Assembly: GCA_029747585.1 (NCBI GenBank)
Contig: JAPEVF010000044.1
Coordinates: forward strand, 1-64,000
DNA from: Pleurotus djamor
Taxonomy: Eukaryota > Basidiomycota > Agaricomycetes > Agaricales > Pleurotaceae
Length of the DNA stretch: 64,000 nucleotides
Direction: 5' to 3'
Shown here: piece after piece, positions 38,526-48,645 of the stretch
Numbering within the stretch: position 1 is the first letter of the stretch
How the letters are laid out: each line of letters starts with the position of its first letter
Notes under the pieces: model-generated
Told to the model about the DNA's origin: nothing
Seen by the model: only the letters and a program-made list of their open reading frames with translations
Databases searched by the model: none
Position numbers and translations under genes: made by a program

Positions 38526-38719
38526 ATGCGACTTGCTTGTAAAATTCTTGTGTATACCTATTCGATGTAGTAGTACTTGGAGGAACCTTTTCTTTGAATT
38601 CATATCTCTTCTGCAAGATCAATCCAGTTTGTTCCTCCCCATTGTCCGTATGTTGGCACTGGTAACCCCAGCAGTGTATGTAGTCGTTAGGGAGTGGGAG
38701 CAGCCATCCGTGATGGAAT
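38526..38719. other. Intergenic region before U6
   Basis: No gene is seen. It is the 3' flank of both the second sphingomyelinase gene and the convergent U6 gene. Confidence 0.5.
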
Positions 38720-38726
38720 AAAAAAA
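38720..38726 (-). terminator. Pol III T-run downstream of U6
   Basis: Seven consecutive T on the minus strand, just after a TTTT at 38729-38732, form the expected RNA polymerase III stop of the U6 gene. Confidence 0.6.
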
Positions 38727-38728
38727 GG

Positions 38729-38793
38729 AAAATAAATATTGAGACCCGTAGGTCTACCACTCCGGGAAAGCGTGTCATCCTTGTGCAGGGGCC

Positions 38794-38824
<31 letters not shown>

Positions 38825-38848
38825 TTCGTATGTCACCCCGAAGGGGAC
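38729..38848 (-). ncRNA. U6 spliceosomal snRNA
   Basis: The minus strand contains the invariant U6 core: AATTGGAACGATACAGAGAAG, then GATTAGCATGGCCCCTGC and ACAAGGATGACACGC. This includes the ACAGAGA box that pairs with the 5' splice site and the AGC triad. The 5' end folds as a CCCCTTCGGGG capped stem-loop, as expected for U6. The core is uninterrupted, so there is no intron in it. The 3' part (CCGGAGTGGTAGACCTACGGG) can form its own stem before the T-run, making the molecule a little longer than the ~100-110 nt norm. No TATA element is evident upstream. Confidence 0.95.
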
Positions 38849-40034
38849 AGAGCCCTTGACACGGGGTGCCAATGGGGCGACCGAGTCGCGCTTTTTGTTG
38901 GGCTCACCTGTCTACGGACCTGTCCGGGCGCTTCTGAGTTCACGCTCCTGGCTCTTCCAACTTGCTTCAACCGATATAATATGTCCTCGGACCTGCCTCG
39001 GACTGACCACAACACTTGGCACCGCCGGCAAAGTCAAGGTCACTTCGCCTGCCCTTCGAAAACCACCCTTCGTTGGCGATGACTCACTTTGACTTAGTAA
39101 ATGTAAATGAAAGCTGCTCTTTAAAACCCTTTGCCTGAACGACACTCCGAGACGACATTGTTGAGGTACTTTGCAGCTGGTAATCAAAGAAAACAAAGTA
39201 AGTACTAAGGCGAAAGTGACCTTGACTTGGCCGGCGGTGCATGATCTGCACACATCCGAAGGGCTTTAGCGCCGCAACCCACTGACTGTCTGCTGGACAT
39301 TTCCAATACCCGTACTGATCAATGATTATGCAGAAAATGATTGCCTGGATCCAGCAGGAATGACTTCCCATACGATTTCACGCGTCTCAAGTTGGGGCAC
39401 ACGAGTCGCGTATCGCTCCAACCATCAAGTGGTTCCATTTCCTTGCAAGCGGTGCATGTGAGCCCCTTCTCTTCTATCAAGCCACTTCACGTGTGCTTCT
39501 CTCCAACTGGTAAGCTCGTCTGACTCCTACACGCACTCAGAGCTGACGAGGTTACCATCGTTTCGCTGCCACGTCAGATCACTGCACATTGTAAGGGGAC
39601 TTCTATGACTGAGGCCTCCGCCTACCACAGTTGCCGCTGGACTCGGTCACTTAACCATGCGGCGCATGGGGTCTCCAGCTGACCGCGCTTGCTTCTCTGG
39701 CGATGCTTATACAGAGGCTCCTCTCGGAACCCAATACTTTAAACGCACTTGTCTAATTTCAAATTACATCCCAGGTGACCAGTTGTCATGGTATATGATC
39801 CTCCGAGGTTTTTCAACCTGCGCGTATCCATCGTCACCGACCAGAGCTCGCTGAATGTGGTATGTTCTTTACTTCGGGTGTCTTTGCAACCATGCGGCCC
39901 CTGCGTATATTTTCGTTTCGGATCAGCTTTCCAAGATGTTTTGCTCGCTAGCGCAGACATACCACCCACTCCGTCCGTCTCTTGTCTTCCTATCTACCTG
40001 GCAAAAGACGGTTCGCCCATCAAAGTTTCCCGGT
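38849..40034. other. Intergenic region with a TIR element
   Basis: Apart from the inverted-repeat element at 39019-39240, no gene is supported. The right-hand part is the GH16 gene's 5' region. Confidence 0.5.
39019..39240. mobile_element. 222 bp element with ~31 bp terminal inverted repeats
   Basis: The left end GCACCGCCGGCAAAGTCAAG, continuing GTCACTTCGCC, is matched in inverted orientation by the right end at 39209-39240 with one substitution and one inserted T. The interior is short and non-coding and also has partial inverted symmetry. This is the structure of a MITE. I see no clear target-site duplication, so the superfamily is open. It lies 170 bp upstream of the U6 gene. Confidence 0.65.
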
Positions 40035-40043
40035 CATATAAAT
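40035..40043 (+). promoter_or_regulatory. TATA box of GH16 gene
   Basis: CATATAAAT, about 65 bp upstream of the ATG at 40103. Confidence 0.5.
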
Positions 40044-40102
40044 GGCAACTGCTGTCACCACAACGATGTGCTTAACCTCTCCGATTGGCCATCCGTTGCA
40101 CG

Positions 40103-41643
40103 ATGAAATCCACACTTCTCTCTGGCTTAATTTCTCTCGCTCTTCTTGCTTCCCCGGCTCTCTGTGCTACCTATGGCTTGACTGACAACATCGTCGGCTC
40201 TGCGTTCCTGAACACTTTCAATTTTCAAGCAATCGCCGACCCAACACACGGCAGAGTGTAAGTCTGGGTGATTATGTGATCTATGCATTCTGTGCTCACA
40301 TCATTGACAGTAACTACGTCGATGCCAACACGGCTCGTTCAAAGAATTTGACCTTCGCCTCTGGCGATACCTTCATCCTCCGTGCCGATCACACCACAGT
40401 TTTGAACCCCAACGGTGCAGGCAGAGATTCAGTTCGAATTCGATCGAACAAACTTTACACTACCCACGTCGCGGTGTGAGTCTTATCCCATCCGTCGCAT
40501 CGTTTTTATTTCTCAATCCCTGTAGTTTCAACATCCGCCACATGCCCCAGGGTTGTGGTACCTGGCCCGCGGTAAATTTCGCTTGTTTGACATCTACTTC
40601 TTTTTTCAAACTCAACCATCACGCACTTAGGTCTGGGAGACTAACGAAGCCTCTTGGCCGAATGGTGTGAGCCTCCCGGATGCCCTGTCGACTCCTACCC
40701 TCCTAACGCATCTTACTTCCTGGTTTAGGGCGAAATAGACATCGTCGAAGGTGTCAATGATCAGGCACCGAACGCAATCACTCTTCATACCAGTGCTGGT
40801 ACGTCATTCTACTATCCGATCATGATCTCATTCTCATTGACTAAACTTTGCGCTTGTAGGTTGCACCATGCCCGCTTCGCGTCCTATGACAGGGTAAGCC
40901 CACAAGGTACCTAACAAAGCGTAGCATTGACGTTGAGCGTTGGATCGTTAGAACTGCTGGTCAAAATGACTGCAACGTCGCCGTGAACGGGAACACTGGC
41001 TGTGGGGTGAGGCAAAATGATGCTAACAGCTACGGTCCTGGGTTCAACAACAATGGCGGAGGATGGTGAGTTGTTTTTCCACAGTTCATCCAGCTGGGTC
41101 GCTTATACTTATGGTCTGAAGGTATGTTGTTGAGCGAACCAACAGCTTCATCAGAGTCTGGTTCTGGGCTAGGAACTCTGGCAGCGTCCCCTCGTCCGTC
41201 CGCAACGGTGATGCTTCTGTCAACACGGATACCTTTGTACGTGCCATCGTCGCACCTCTATTCCAAGACCGTTATCCTTACGCCGTCGTTCTTCACAGGG
41301 AACTCCTACAGCGTTCTTCCCGAACACGCAGTGTGACATCGCGTCGCACTTCAACCAACACAATATCATCATCAACTTGACTTTCTGTGAGTATTCGGTT
41401 AAGTGCGAAAAGTCCGATTTGTTGCTCACTCACTCGGTGCCTTGACAGGTGGAGACTGGGCTGGCTCAGTTTACGGTCAATCTGGTTGCCCGTCATCTTG
41501 CAATGGTGAGTCGAATCCAGTTCTCCTACTCCAGTCTTATAATGTCCAGGATGCTGACCCTTCTCGTAGACTTTGTCAACAACAACCCAGGAAGCTTCGC
41601 CAATGCCTACTTTGACATTGCGTCCCTCAGGGTGTACACATAA
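40103..41643 (+). CDS. GH16 endo-1,3(4)-beta-glucanase (laminarinase)
   Basis: A secreted glycoside hydrolase family 16 enzyme acting on beta-1,3/1,4-glucans; likely roles are wall remodelling or glucan degradation. Signal peptide MKSTLLSGLISLALLASPALCATYG. After that: YGLTDNIVGSAFLNTFNF, NYVDANTARSKNLT, VFNIRHMPQGCGTWPAVWET, then the catalytic motif GEIDIVEGVNDQ, where the first E is the nucleophile and the last the acid/base (ExDxxE). It continues with NAITLHTSAGC, WYVVERTN and FVNNNPGSFANAYFDIASLRVYT-TAA. About 320 aa over ~10 exons, the size and order of the basidiomycete Lam16A type. No C-terminal anchor or CBM. Confidence 0.93.
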
Positions 41644-42071
41644 GGGACATGAAATTTGACACGATCCATAGAGTGACAGAAGCAACATATATGTATGTAT
41701 GTATTTATCTTCAATTATTTACTGGACAAGAGTCAGAGCGGCGCCCCTTGAAGCACTTGCACAGGCCGCGTCCGTGAGAACTACTTTATCTCCCTTCTAT
41801 CTTGACGCGAACCACCTCTTACCACGAACGAATCCCAAGTCTATGGCGCTAGAAGTGCAGCGAAGCGACGAGGTGTTGGCTCTACTTTCATTTCGAAACG
41901 ATCATCCCAACGCTCTGCGATGGTAAAACGCATTACCCCAAACAAAATAATGATCACTGTCGTTTTCTGACATCGGTGCATCTTTACGGCATCCACGCTC
42001 ACAAGACGCTACACACATTATGGAAACACATTGTGGAAGACCTTACGTGCTCGAGGCACCCGCCTGTGTCG
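41644..42071. other. Intergenic region
   Basis: ATGT microsatellite at about 41690-41705. I searched both strands for short frames ending in CaaX (pheromone precursors) and found none. Confidence 0.5.
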
Positions 42072-42079
42072 TATATATA
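42072..42079 (+). promoter_or_regulatory. TATA box before truncated receptor copy
   Basis: TATATATA, 58 bp upstream of the ATG at 42130; retained although the gene is broken. Confidence 0.4.
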
Positions 42080-42129
42080 CCTGCGCCAGTTTCTGAGACG
42101 ATAGAAACTCAGGCGAAAGCCAATATTTC

Positions 42130-42354
42130 ATGGCATACCTGAACCATGCACTCACCGTCTGCGAGTTCCTCGCGTTTTTGCTTGTTATCAGTCCTTTTCC
42201 GTGGCACATCAAGAGAGTGAGTAGATTGCAACCTCCCGATCGCCAGTCTCTCACTACGAGTCCCCAGCGTGGAATACTGGAACATGTCTCTACATGTTTT
42301 GGTGCAGCCTTTGGTGCTTGGTGCAGTTTGTCAATGCCATAGAGTAGTTTACTC
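42130..42354 (+). pseudogene. Truncated STE3-type pheromone receptor
   Basis: Exon 1 encodes MAYLNHALTVCEFLAFLLVI and SPFPWHIK, nearly the same as the first exon of the complete receptor at 43913. A GTGAGT intron follows. Then a second exon's frame reads AWNTGTCLYMFWCSLWCLVQFVNAIE, the second transmembrane helix of STE3 receptors, and hits TAG at once. The donor site is out of phase with that frame when the usual CCCCAG acceptor is used. The remaining five helices are absent. It is therefore a duplicate that lost everything after TM2, with frame damage as well. Confidence 0.85.
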
Positions 42355-42406
42355 TGACAACTTTTGGGTGGAATTGTTATGATTGAATGTTGAGGTGACC
42401 AGGATG

Positions 42407-43579
42407 TCAATAAATTACCGTGGATTCGATGACACGATCCAAAACAACCTCGTGATTGTAACCTAAGATGCATGGCGGTAGATGGTCCCACCACGTACTA
42501 TCGTCACGGACTGAACGCGTATTCAACGCCTTGAGGAGTTCCCAGTACTCAGGATAGAACCCGCTCGTTTCCCAATCCAAAATTCCAGACAACTGAACCG
42601 TTTCGTCAGGCGCGTCTAAGACCATGATATTTCGTGGGTGGAAATCGGCATGGGTAAACACGACTTCATGGTCAGACTGTAGCATGGGTCGCAGCCACCG
42701 TTTGAAACCGATCGCGGCGCGGGAGGTTTGCGGATTCATGAGAAAATCGTTGAATTCGTCTTCGGAGTAGATTGGCGATTTGCTAACTCGTTCGTCTCGT
42801 CGGACATCCTTGCACAGGCGCAGACCGACAGGGGAACCAAGCGGAGAGCCTTCTGGTAGCTTGAGAGAGCGGAGATCCTTGAGTGCGACATCCAAGACTT
42901 GTGTAATATGTATCCTTTGTTGCAGAGTCAAAGTCGGCCAACGGGACTCCAGGGTGGCGCCAGGGATGTGGGTCATGAACATGAATGACACAGAACCAAT
43001 TGTTGAGAGTCCCAAAGGGCGAGGAGCGACAATGCTAGGAAAATGGTCTTGAACGAATTGTAAGATGGCATGCTCGTCATGCTCAAGTCTTTCTGCGACT
43101 TTAACCACCACGTCGTTCCCAACTTGTATCACAGCGCGCGAGTCGCACTCCCAGATTACTGACCCATTGAAGATGCATCTGAGCAATCTTGAGCAGAGGC
43201 CGGAATCTTGTTTGTCCACGGTGTCGAGGATTTCAAGAACCTTCGGCTCGAGTGGATGAATTATACGAAGCGGAAGAGATTTCAGCACTTCTAAAGAGCT
43301 GATGGCGAAAGGAACATTGCCAAACGGGGCGAACACAGAGAGTGTACGGGTACCAAGAGGAGGGTCTGGCCTGTCTGAGGATGACACACATTTCTGACTC
43401 GTGCGTTTTGTCTGGCGTTCACGAATCTTGCGGCGCAGGCTGGCATAAGAAACATAGACCTTCTCTAGAACAGACTCAATATCGGCGGATGGGTCGCGCT
43501 CGAGAGCCTTCGATATTTGCCTGAGGACTGATTTGTTGAGATTCGCGCAACCACGGTCTGTCGTAGGCTTGGATTCCAT
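42407..43579 (-). CDS. Aminoglycoside phosphotransferase-like (APH) family protein
   Basis: A single-exon 390 aa protein of the APH/choline-kinase-like fold, an expanded fungal family whose substrates are mostly unknown. Visible kinase-like features: an N-lobe with VIQVGNDVVVKVAER (ATP-binding Lys) and EHAILQFV; a hinge region FMFMTHIPGATLESRWP; the catalytic loop FTHADFHPRNIMV (HxDxxxxN); and the metal-binding ILDWE in place of DFG. The first ~70 residues are basic and helical. Its stop is only ~50 bp from the end of the truncated receptor, on the opposite strand. It separates that fragment from the intact receptor. Nothing ties it to mating. Confidence 0.85.
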   Translation of the reverse strand: MESKPTTDRGCANLNKSVLRQISKALERDPSADIESVLEKVYVSYASLRRKIRERQTKRTSQKCVSSSDRPDPPLGTRTLSVFAPFGNVPFAISSLEVLKSLPLRIIHPLEPKVLEILDTVDKQDSGLCSRLLRCIFNGSVIWECDSRAVIQVGNDVVVKVAERLEHDEHAILQFVQDHFPSIVAPRPLGLSTIGSVSFMFMTHIPGATLESRWPTLTLQQRIHITQVLDVALKDLRSLKLPEGSPLGSPVGLRLCKDVRRDERVSKSPIYSEDEFNDFLMNPQTSRAAIGFKRWLRPMLQSDHEVVFTHADFHPRNIMVLDAPDETVQLSGILDWETSGFYPEYWELLKALNTRSVRDDSTWWDHLPPCILGYNHEVVLDRVIESTVIY

Positions 43580-43867
43580 CCCGCTCTATGATGAGAGGAT
43601 GACAGTCGCTGACAACGTCCGAGTCGAAGCTCTTTTTTCCAAGGGCGCTTGCAAGGCGCTTCAACAGGGAGACCACTCACCTCCCCGACCCTGACTTGAA
43701 TACAACGCCCTCTATTTACAGAAGAACTACGTAGGCGCAGCGCCCACATTCTATGTGCGGCAAGAAATACAACGTCTTATTGAGCCGATTTGGAACATAG
43801 CTTATGTTCGTCGTCGACTGGAGAACTCTGATTGCAGGGAAAGTCGAGGCTGTCGAACCTCCTCTGA

Positions 43868-43875
43868 CATATATT
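43868..43875 (+). promoter_or_regulatory. TATA-like element of the STE3 receptor
   Basis: CATATATT lies 45 bp upstream of the ATG at 43913. Confidence 0.4.
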
Positions 43876-43912
43876 CTTCGAAAATTGACACAACCATCGC
43901 CTTCCTTCACCC

Positions 43913-45648
43913 ATGGCGTACCTGAACCACTCGTTGACCGTGTGTAGCTTCATTGCTTTTCTGCTTGTCATCAGCCCACTTCCATGGCATCTCAGAGGTG
44001 AGTCATCCATCGGTGTGGGGTCCGTCGCATCGCTGATCGGCGCTCTTATTAGCATGGAACACCGCAACATGTATTTATATCTTCTGGTGTGGACTTGGCT
44101 GTCTGATATACTTTATCAACACCATCCTCTACGACAGTTCAACCGACGTCCAGTCAGCAAATTGGTGTGAATTGTGTAAGTCATCCCCCAGTTTTCTCCG
44201 TCACTTTTCGTTCATTCCGAAGCTTCTTTTAGCCGCCAGATTGCTTGCTGGTGCTAGCTATGGTATCCCTGCCGCCACGCTAGCTATTAATCGTCGTCTG
44301 TACATTATTTCTCGCAATGCCACCACTGGCATGCCTTCGGTGCGCTATAACTCATCATCTCCTTTGATTCATTATACTGAAGTCAGATTCCAGCCAATGA
44401 GGGTCATCGTGGCGGACATAGAGATTGGACTCTTCGTGCCTGCCGTTTTCACCGCACTGAGTAGGTCATGGTGTCACATATCCTGCGAGGAGCTTCTCCT
44501 TGACTCACCGTTCATGCAGTATCCTTGCCCCAAGGCCATCGAAGTAACATCCTGGAAGATTTAGGATGCTTACAGCCATATTATAATACCGTTCCAGCCA
44601 TCATGATCCAAGCCCTGCCTCCACTTGTCATTGCTGTAATATCAGGTATCTATGGAGGTGCGTCTCGTTCCCAATGTTTGAGACAACCACTCAGCTGTTG
44701 TTGGGCAGGCATCAACGCTTATACTTTGTACAAGAGACAGGCCGACCTCAAGTGTTTGCTGGCTGCAACCACAGGTCGGGTGAACATAGACTTCAGCGAA
44801 TACTATCGCCTTTTTTGCCTTGGTCTCCTGGACGTCATCTTCACCATCCCACTGGCTAGCTGGATGGCATACCATATGATAACGAATAATCGAATTTACC
44901 CCTGGATCTGGCATGATGTGAAGCTCGAATATGAGCTCATCTGGGTCTATCCCAGAGAAAAATGGCAGTCATCTTCGGGTGTAGAGTTTCTTGTCGGCCA
45001 GTGGCTATTCGTCTTATGCGCCATGACGTTCTTCATCTTCTTTGGCTGCAACAAAGAGTCTAGAGATAGATATGTCTTTGGTGTTCGATGGTTAGGCCAG
45101 CGCTGCTTTGGTATCCCCATGCCTTCCAAGTCATTGGAACCTTTGGCATTCCAAAGGTGAGAATGTCGCTCTCTAGCCGCAAATATGATGCTTACGACGT
45201 ACCTTCTAGAGACATTCCGACCAGCCGACGTGTAACGCGTCATCCCGATCCACTGGACATGACGTTCAACTCTAGCGTCAGTACACTTCCTTCCATACAC
45301 GACCCCGGCACCGACCACGAGCCCCATCTAATTACCAACTTTACCTTCGGATCCTTCTCGCTCGAAAACCTTGGGCTTCATTGGAATCGATCCACCACTT
45401 CCATACCTCCTGTTCCACATCTCCCAGCGGTTCCGGCAGCCGATGATATTCAACAAAATGCCAGTTCTTCAGAAAGAAGTCTGACCAGCACTGCGGTGCA
45501 GTCATCAACACCTGTGCTGGGTAGACTATCTTGGAGGAGATTGAGGAGCTTAGCGGGCGCAAGAAGTTTCGCAGATAGCTTGCGTACCGTGCTTGGTAGG
45601 AACCCTAGCTCGACCAGGCAAGTCGACGAAGAAAAGGGTGAGACGTAG
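43913..45648 (+). CDS. STE3-type pheromone receptor (GPCR)
   Basis: A seven-helix class D GPCR for lipopeptide pheromones, or a mating-type-like paralogue. Exons: 43913-43997 (TM1, ending FPWH-like PLPWHLR); 44053-44175 (TM2, AWNTATCIYIFWCGLGCLIY); from 44233 (TM3, WCELSARLLAGASYGIPAAT, then NRRLYII); from 44520 (LPQGHRSNILEDLGCLQPYY and TM5); from 44710 (NAYTLYKRQADLKCLLAATT, TM6, PREKWQS, TM7 up to FFIFFGCNKESRDRY). An intron at 45157-45209, with a CTTAC branch site, leads to a Ser/Pro-rich cytoplasmic tail ending VDEEKGET. The PxPWH in TM1, the QGHR loop and the WC before TM3 are family hallmarks. ~490 aa, typical. A middle intron near 44341-44395 is uncertain because the frame stays open across it. 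No pheromone gene is seen alongside. Confidence 0.92.
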
Positions 45649-46415
45649 AATACCCCTCGGCCATCATCCAAAGCTTTGTATCGAACCTATCACATATCGT
45701 TATTTATATCACATATTTTTGTATCCATAGCACCTCTGTACTCATGCTTGATGCCTACTTTAGTAGGTGAAGGTTTAGAAATGGACTCACGGGGATAGCG
45801 CAATTCTGCTCGCACTTGACCTGCGATCATATTCTAGCACTCCTCCTTTGTTGTCCGGATTCTATCCAAGTCTTTAAAATTTAGTTTGAAGTTCAAATTG
45901 GTTCAACCTGCTGTGAGGATAGTAAGCAACAAATATTCAAAGGTGAAATGATCCCGACCGTTACTATTACCCCGAGTCATAATAGCACCCTCGACATGTG
46001 CGCCTCCAGGCTTACGCACTATTGCTCGCGATCAACCACCACCAACAACCACTCCTAATCGAAGCAATTGAAATTTGAGAGGGGGGTGGGGGGCGGGTGT
46101 AGACACAATGCACACCCAGTCCAGCCTTGTTACGACCGACATTAGTATACGGAGGACAGAGGAGCGGCAGCAAACCCCTCCTGCCATTCTCAACTTTAAG
46201 CTGGATACGCTTTGGCGGTGATATTGGGTTTTCTTGAAATTGTATTAGTCTGCTAGTCCCCAGCTCATCTTTTGAACCTTTCAATAAATCTTCTATAGTA
46301 TTTGGTATCAGGTACTGCTATATTCATATGGCCCTCCGTTCGTTACATACGTATCGAACGAGATTTAGCCAACACTACCAATGTCCTCCTGAAGGCAATG
46401 CCCCTGTCGTCAATA
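45649..46415. other. Intergenic region downstream of receptor
   Basis: Checked on both strands for short CaaX-ending frames; the only candidate (Cys-Thr-His-Ala-stop near 45737) has a stop three codons upstream. No gene. Confidence 0.5.
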
Positions 46416-46829
46416 CAGTGACGGCAAAAAATAATGCACACCCCCGATTTGGCAACAGCGCGCTTAGCTATTCTTTCTCCTCCCAGTTGCCTCAATCACC
46501 ACCTCTTCCGCCTAAACGCAATGCTTATCCACCTCCAGGAGATCAGGACAAACTTTAGAAGGTCCTACAAAGGTACCGATAGTGCTGCTACTTCAGCAAT
46601 CACGTTATCAGCCTCTAAAAGGCATTCCCTTCGCACTTTTTGAGAACTCAGAGCCACCGGACCAGATATACCCATATGAATCCTTACCCCTGCGTTGTAT
46701 TCATCCTCATGATGAGATATTGTCTCGAATCTGCCTTAGAATGTATAAAAGATGGGAGAAGACGAGGAGAAAAGAGTTAAGCGCCCTGTTGCCAAATCGG
46801 GGGTGTGCATTATTTTTTNGCCGTCACTG
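46416..46829. mobile_element. Tc1/mariner-type MITE, copy 1
   Basis: A 414 bp element starting CAGTGACGGCAAAAAA and ending in the inverted TTTTTTNGCCGTCACTG. The inverted repeats continue for ~75 bp with mismatches (ATAATGCACACCCCCGATTT, then GGCAAC...GCGCTTA). It is flanked by TA at 46414-46415 and 46830-46831, the Tc1/mariner target. The interior codes for nothing recognisable, so it is non-autonomous. Confidence 0.88.
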
Positions 46830-47158
46830 TACGAAGCTTTGCTGAGTTCAAAAAAGAAGCGCTGGTTACGAGCCTAAGTTCCTGCCATTTCCTGCAAGTT
46901 TCCTGTCTTGCTAGGATCAATATGGTTTTTACTCAACTTTGTCTGGGTATTGCACCTGAGCTTCCCTCTTCATCGAGGACACGGTTGTGTCTCCCGTATG
47001 CGTTCTTCGTTTCCCTGCGTTACCGGCTTTGTTTGTGCTGCATTGCATCTATACATCACTTATTATGCATACATTTCTGATACATAGTGTCGCAATTCGG
47101 CGCAGCAACTAGGGGAAAGCCACCAACCGATGCATTAGGTAAGTACGACGCAAGAGTA

Positions 47159-47175
47159 CAGTGACGGCAAAAAAC
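47159..47175. repeat. Solitary MITE end
   Basis: TA followed by CAGTGACGGCAAAAAA, identical to the outer 16 bases of the neighbouring MITEs. The sequence inside (CTTGGGCTAGCGGGCC) is different and no matching opposite end follows nearby. It is a remnant, or one end of a larger element sharing the same transposase. Confidence 0.65.
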
Positions 47176-47303
47176 TTGGGCTAGCGGGCCGCTGCCTGCA
47201 GCACGGCGTGAACGAGTCCGAAAGACAGTATACTATGTAGAGGGATTGACAGTGTGAGTGGGAGTATCAGACGATCAGTCTAAAAACATTTCAATCGTGA
47301 ACA

Positions 47304-47507
47304 TCAAGTGAACTCTCTGACGTCCTCCTCGGTTACCACCACGGTTATCCCCTCGTTCTGGAGATTACCCCCTTCGGTTTTGTAGGCTTCTAAGTCAAAA
47401 GGGTTGGAGGATGAACCCGTTCCCCGACCATCTTGAGCACGATTGGTTGTGCAGGCTATTGGCACGCGCCGAGTATTCACATCATCACATCCTCTCAATG
47501 CTCTCAT
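47304..47507 (-). CDS. Possible C-terminal exon of an unidentified gene
   Basis: The frame encodes GSSSNPFDLEAYKTEGG followed by GITVVVTEEDVREFT and a stop. This resembles the cytoplasmic tail ends seen on agaricomycete multi-pass membrane proteins. I could not find upstream transmembrane exons in frame, so it may be a fragment. Confidence 0.25.
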   Translation of the reverse strand: MRALRGCDDVNTRRVPIACTTNRAQDGRGTGSSSNPFDLEAYKTEGGNLQNEGITVVVTEEDVREFT

Positions 47508-47639
47508 CGCGTATCACCTCAGAGTTTCTCTACTTGAACTTCGTTATAATACCATCATTTCCCTTACTTGTCCGACTGTTGTTCTCTTGACTTTCCTCGT
47601 CCTGATCGGCTGTGGCTACGACTAGAACTTCCCTCGGCC

Positions 47640-48151
47640 TGTTGTGTTTCTCCAAGTCTTGACGAGACTGTATGATCCGACTATTCCGCTATCTGTTGAT
47701 CTGCGTACCTCCGGTCTTGGAAGGCGGTGGTGGAAGAGGAGGCCTGATCTGTGTCTGGAAGCGGGATACTGGGATGTCGGTGTGGTAGATAGAGTAGAAT
47801 TGGACGGCAAACCGTACGTCTTTTCCTTCCCTTCTTCCCTATTTCTTGCTCTAAACATCGCTCCTTTAGTTACTGACACTCTGGATACTGTGTACATTCC
47901 CTATTGATCCCCTGCACGGACCTAGCACGGCTCAAACAAGATGTCATTGAACTTCAGAAACTTCAATTCTCTTGGAGAAGTTGGTCAACCTTTCCAAAGA
48001 CAAGGTCAAAGCTTTGGACGGCGACTGTGTCGCAACACGCCTTGCCAAGAAGAAGGCTAGGAATGCGCTTCTTCATACTGTCGACCCCACCGCGAAGCAT
48101 TCGACGCGAGCCAGAAAACCAAGACCACCAAGAAGACCACGGAAACGTTGA
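47640..48151 (+). CDS. Possible small unidentified gene
   Basis: Two coding-like pieces are seen. One reads LTRLYDPTIPLSVDLRTSG, then RRPDLCLEAGYWDVGVVDRV, up to a GTACGT donor at about 47814. The other, near 47975-48151, reads LEKLVNLSKDKVKALDGD and a Lys/Arg-rich tail ending RPPRRPRKR-TGA. Codon use looks natural, but I cannot prove the joint or identify a family. Confidence 0.28.
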
Positions 48152-48645
48152 ATACGCAGTGACGCAGCGTTCGTGAAGTGAAATATAATGAAATGGGTAG
48201 TTGTACAGAAGGGTCGAACGAAGCAAATGCGGTTTGCGAAGAGGTGGCATCTGCAAGACTGCGGTATCTTCCTCTTGAGTAGAATTAACTTCATACTACT
48301 TGCCTGCTCTGTCAATGTTGTTCACAGCTCACATCCATGTTGACTCTATGCTGATAGGACAGGATTACCCTCCACCTAATCATGGTCACGGAATGTCTTG
48401 AACAGGGTATTCAAGCTACTTGAGTATTCCGTCAAAATGCAACGTTTTTCAAGGAAGCAATGCTTAATTGGGCGCAATCATCTATATTACAGTGAGTTCC
48501 TAGCTGCTGCTATAGAAGTGTCATCGGTAACATGACGAGAACGACAACTTATTCAATCGTTCCTAACCCATCATTTGGAACCCGATGGCGCTGACGGTAG
48601 GAGCGTACGTCGGTATAGGAGTGGGAGTCGGAGCAGCCGTTGTAG

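Noticed and set aside
39574..39630. Minus-strand Cys-Ala-Val-Ile-stop, a possible CaaX pheromone end
   Set aside because: The frame is only ~16 codons long, with an upstream stop and no ATG.
45737..45751. Plus-strand Cys-Thr-His-Ala-stop near the receptor
   Set aside because: A stop codon lies three codons upstream, and His is not expected inside a CaaX box.
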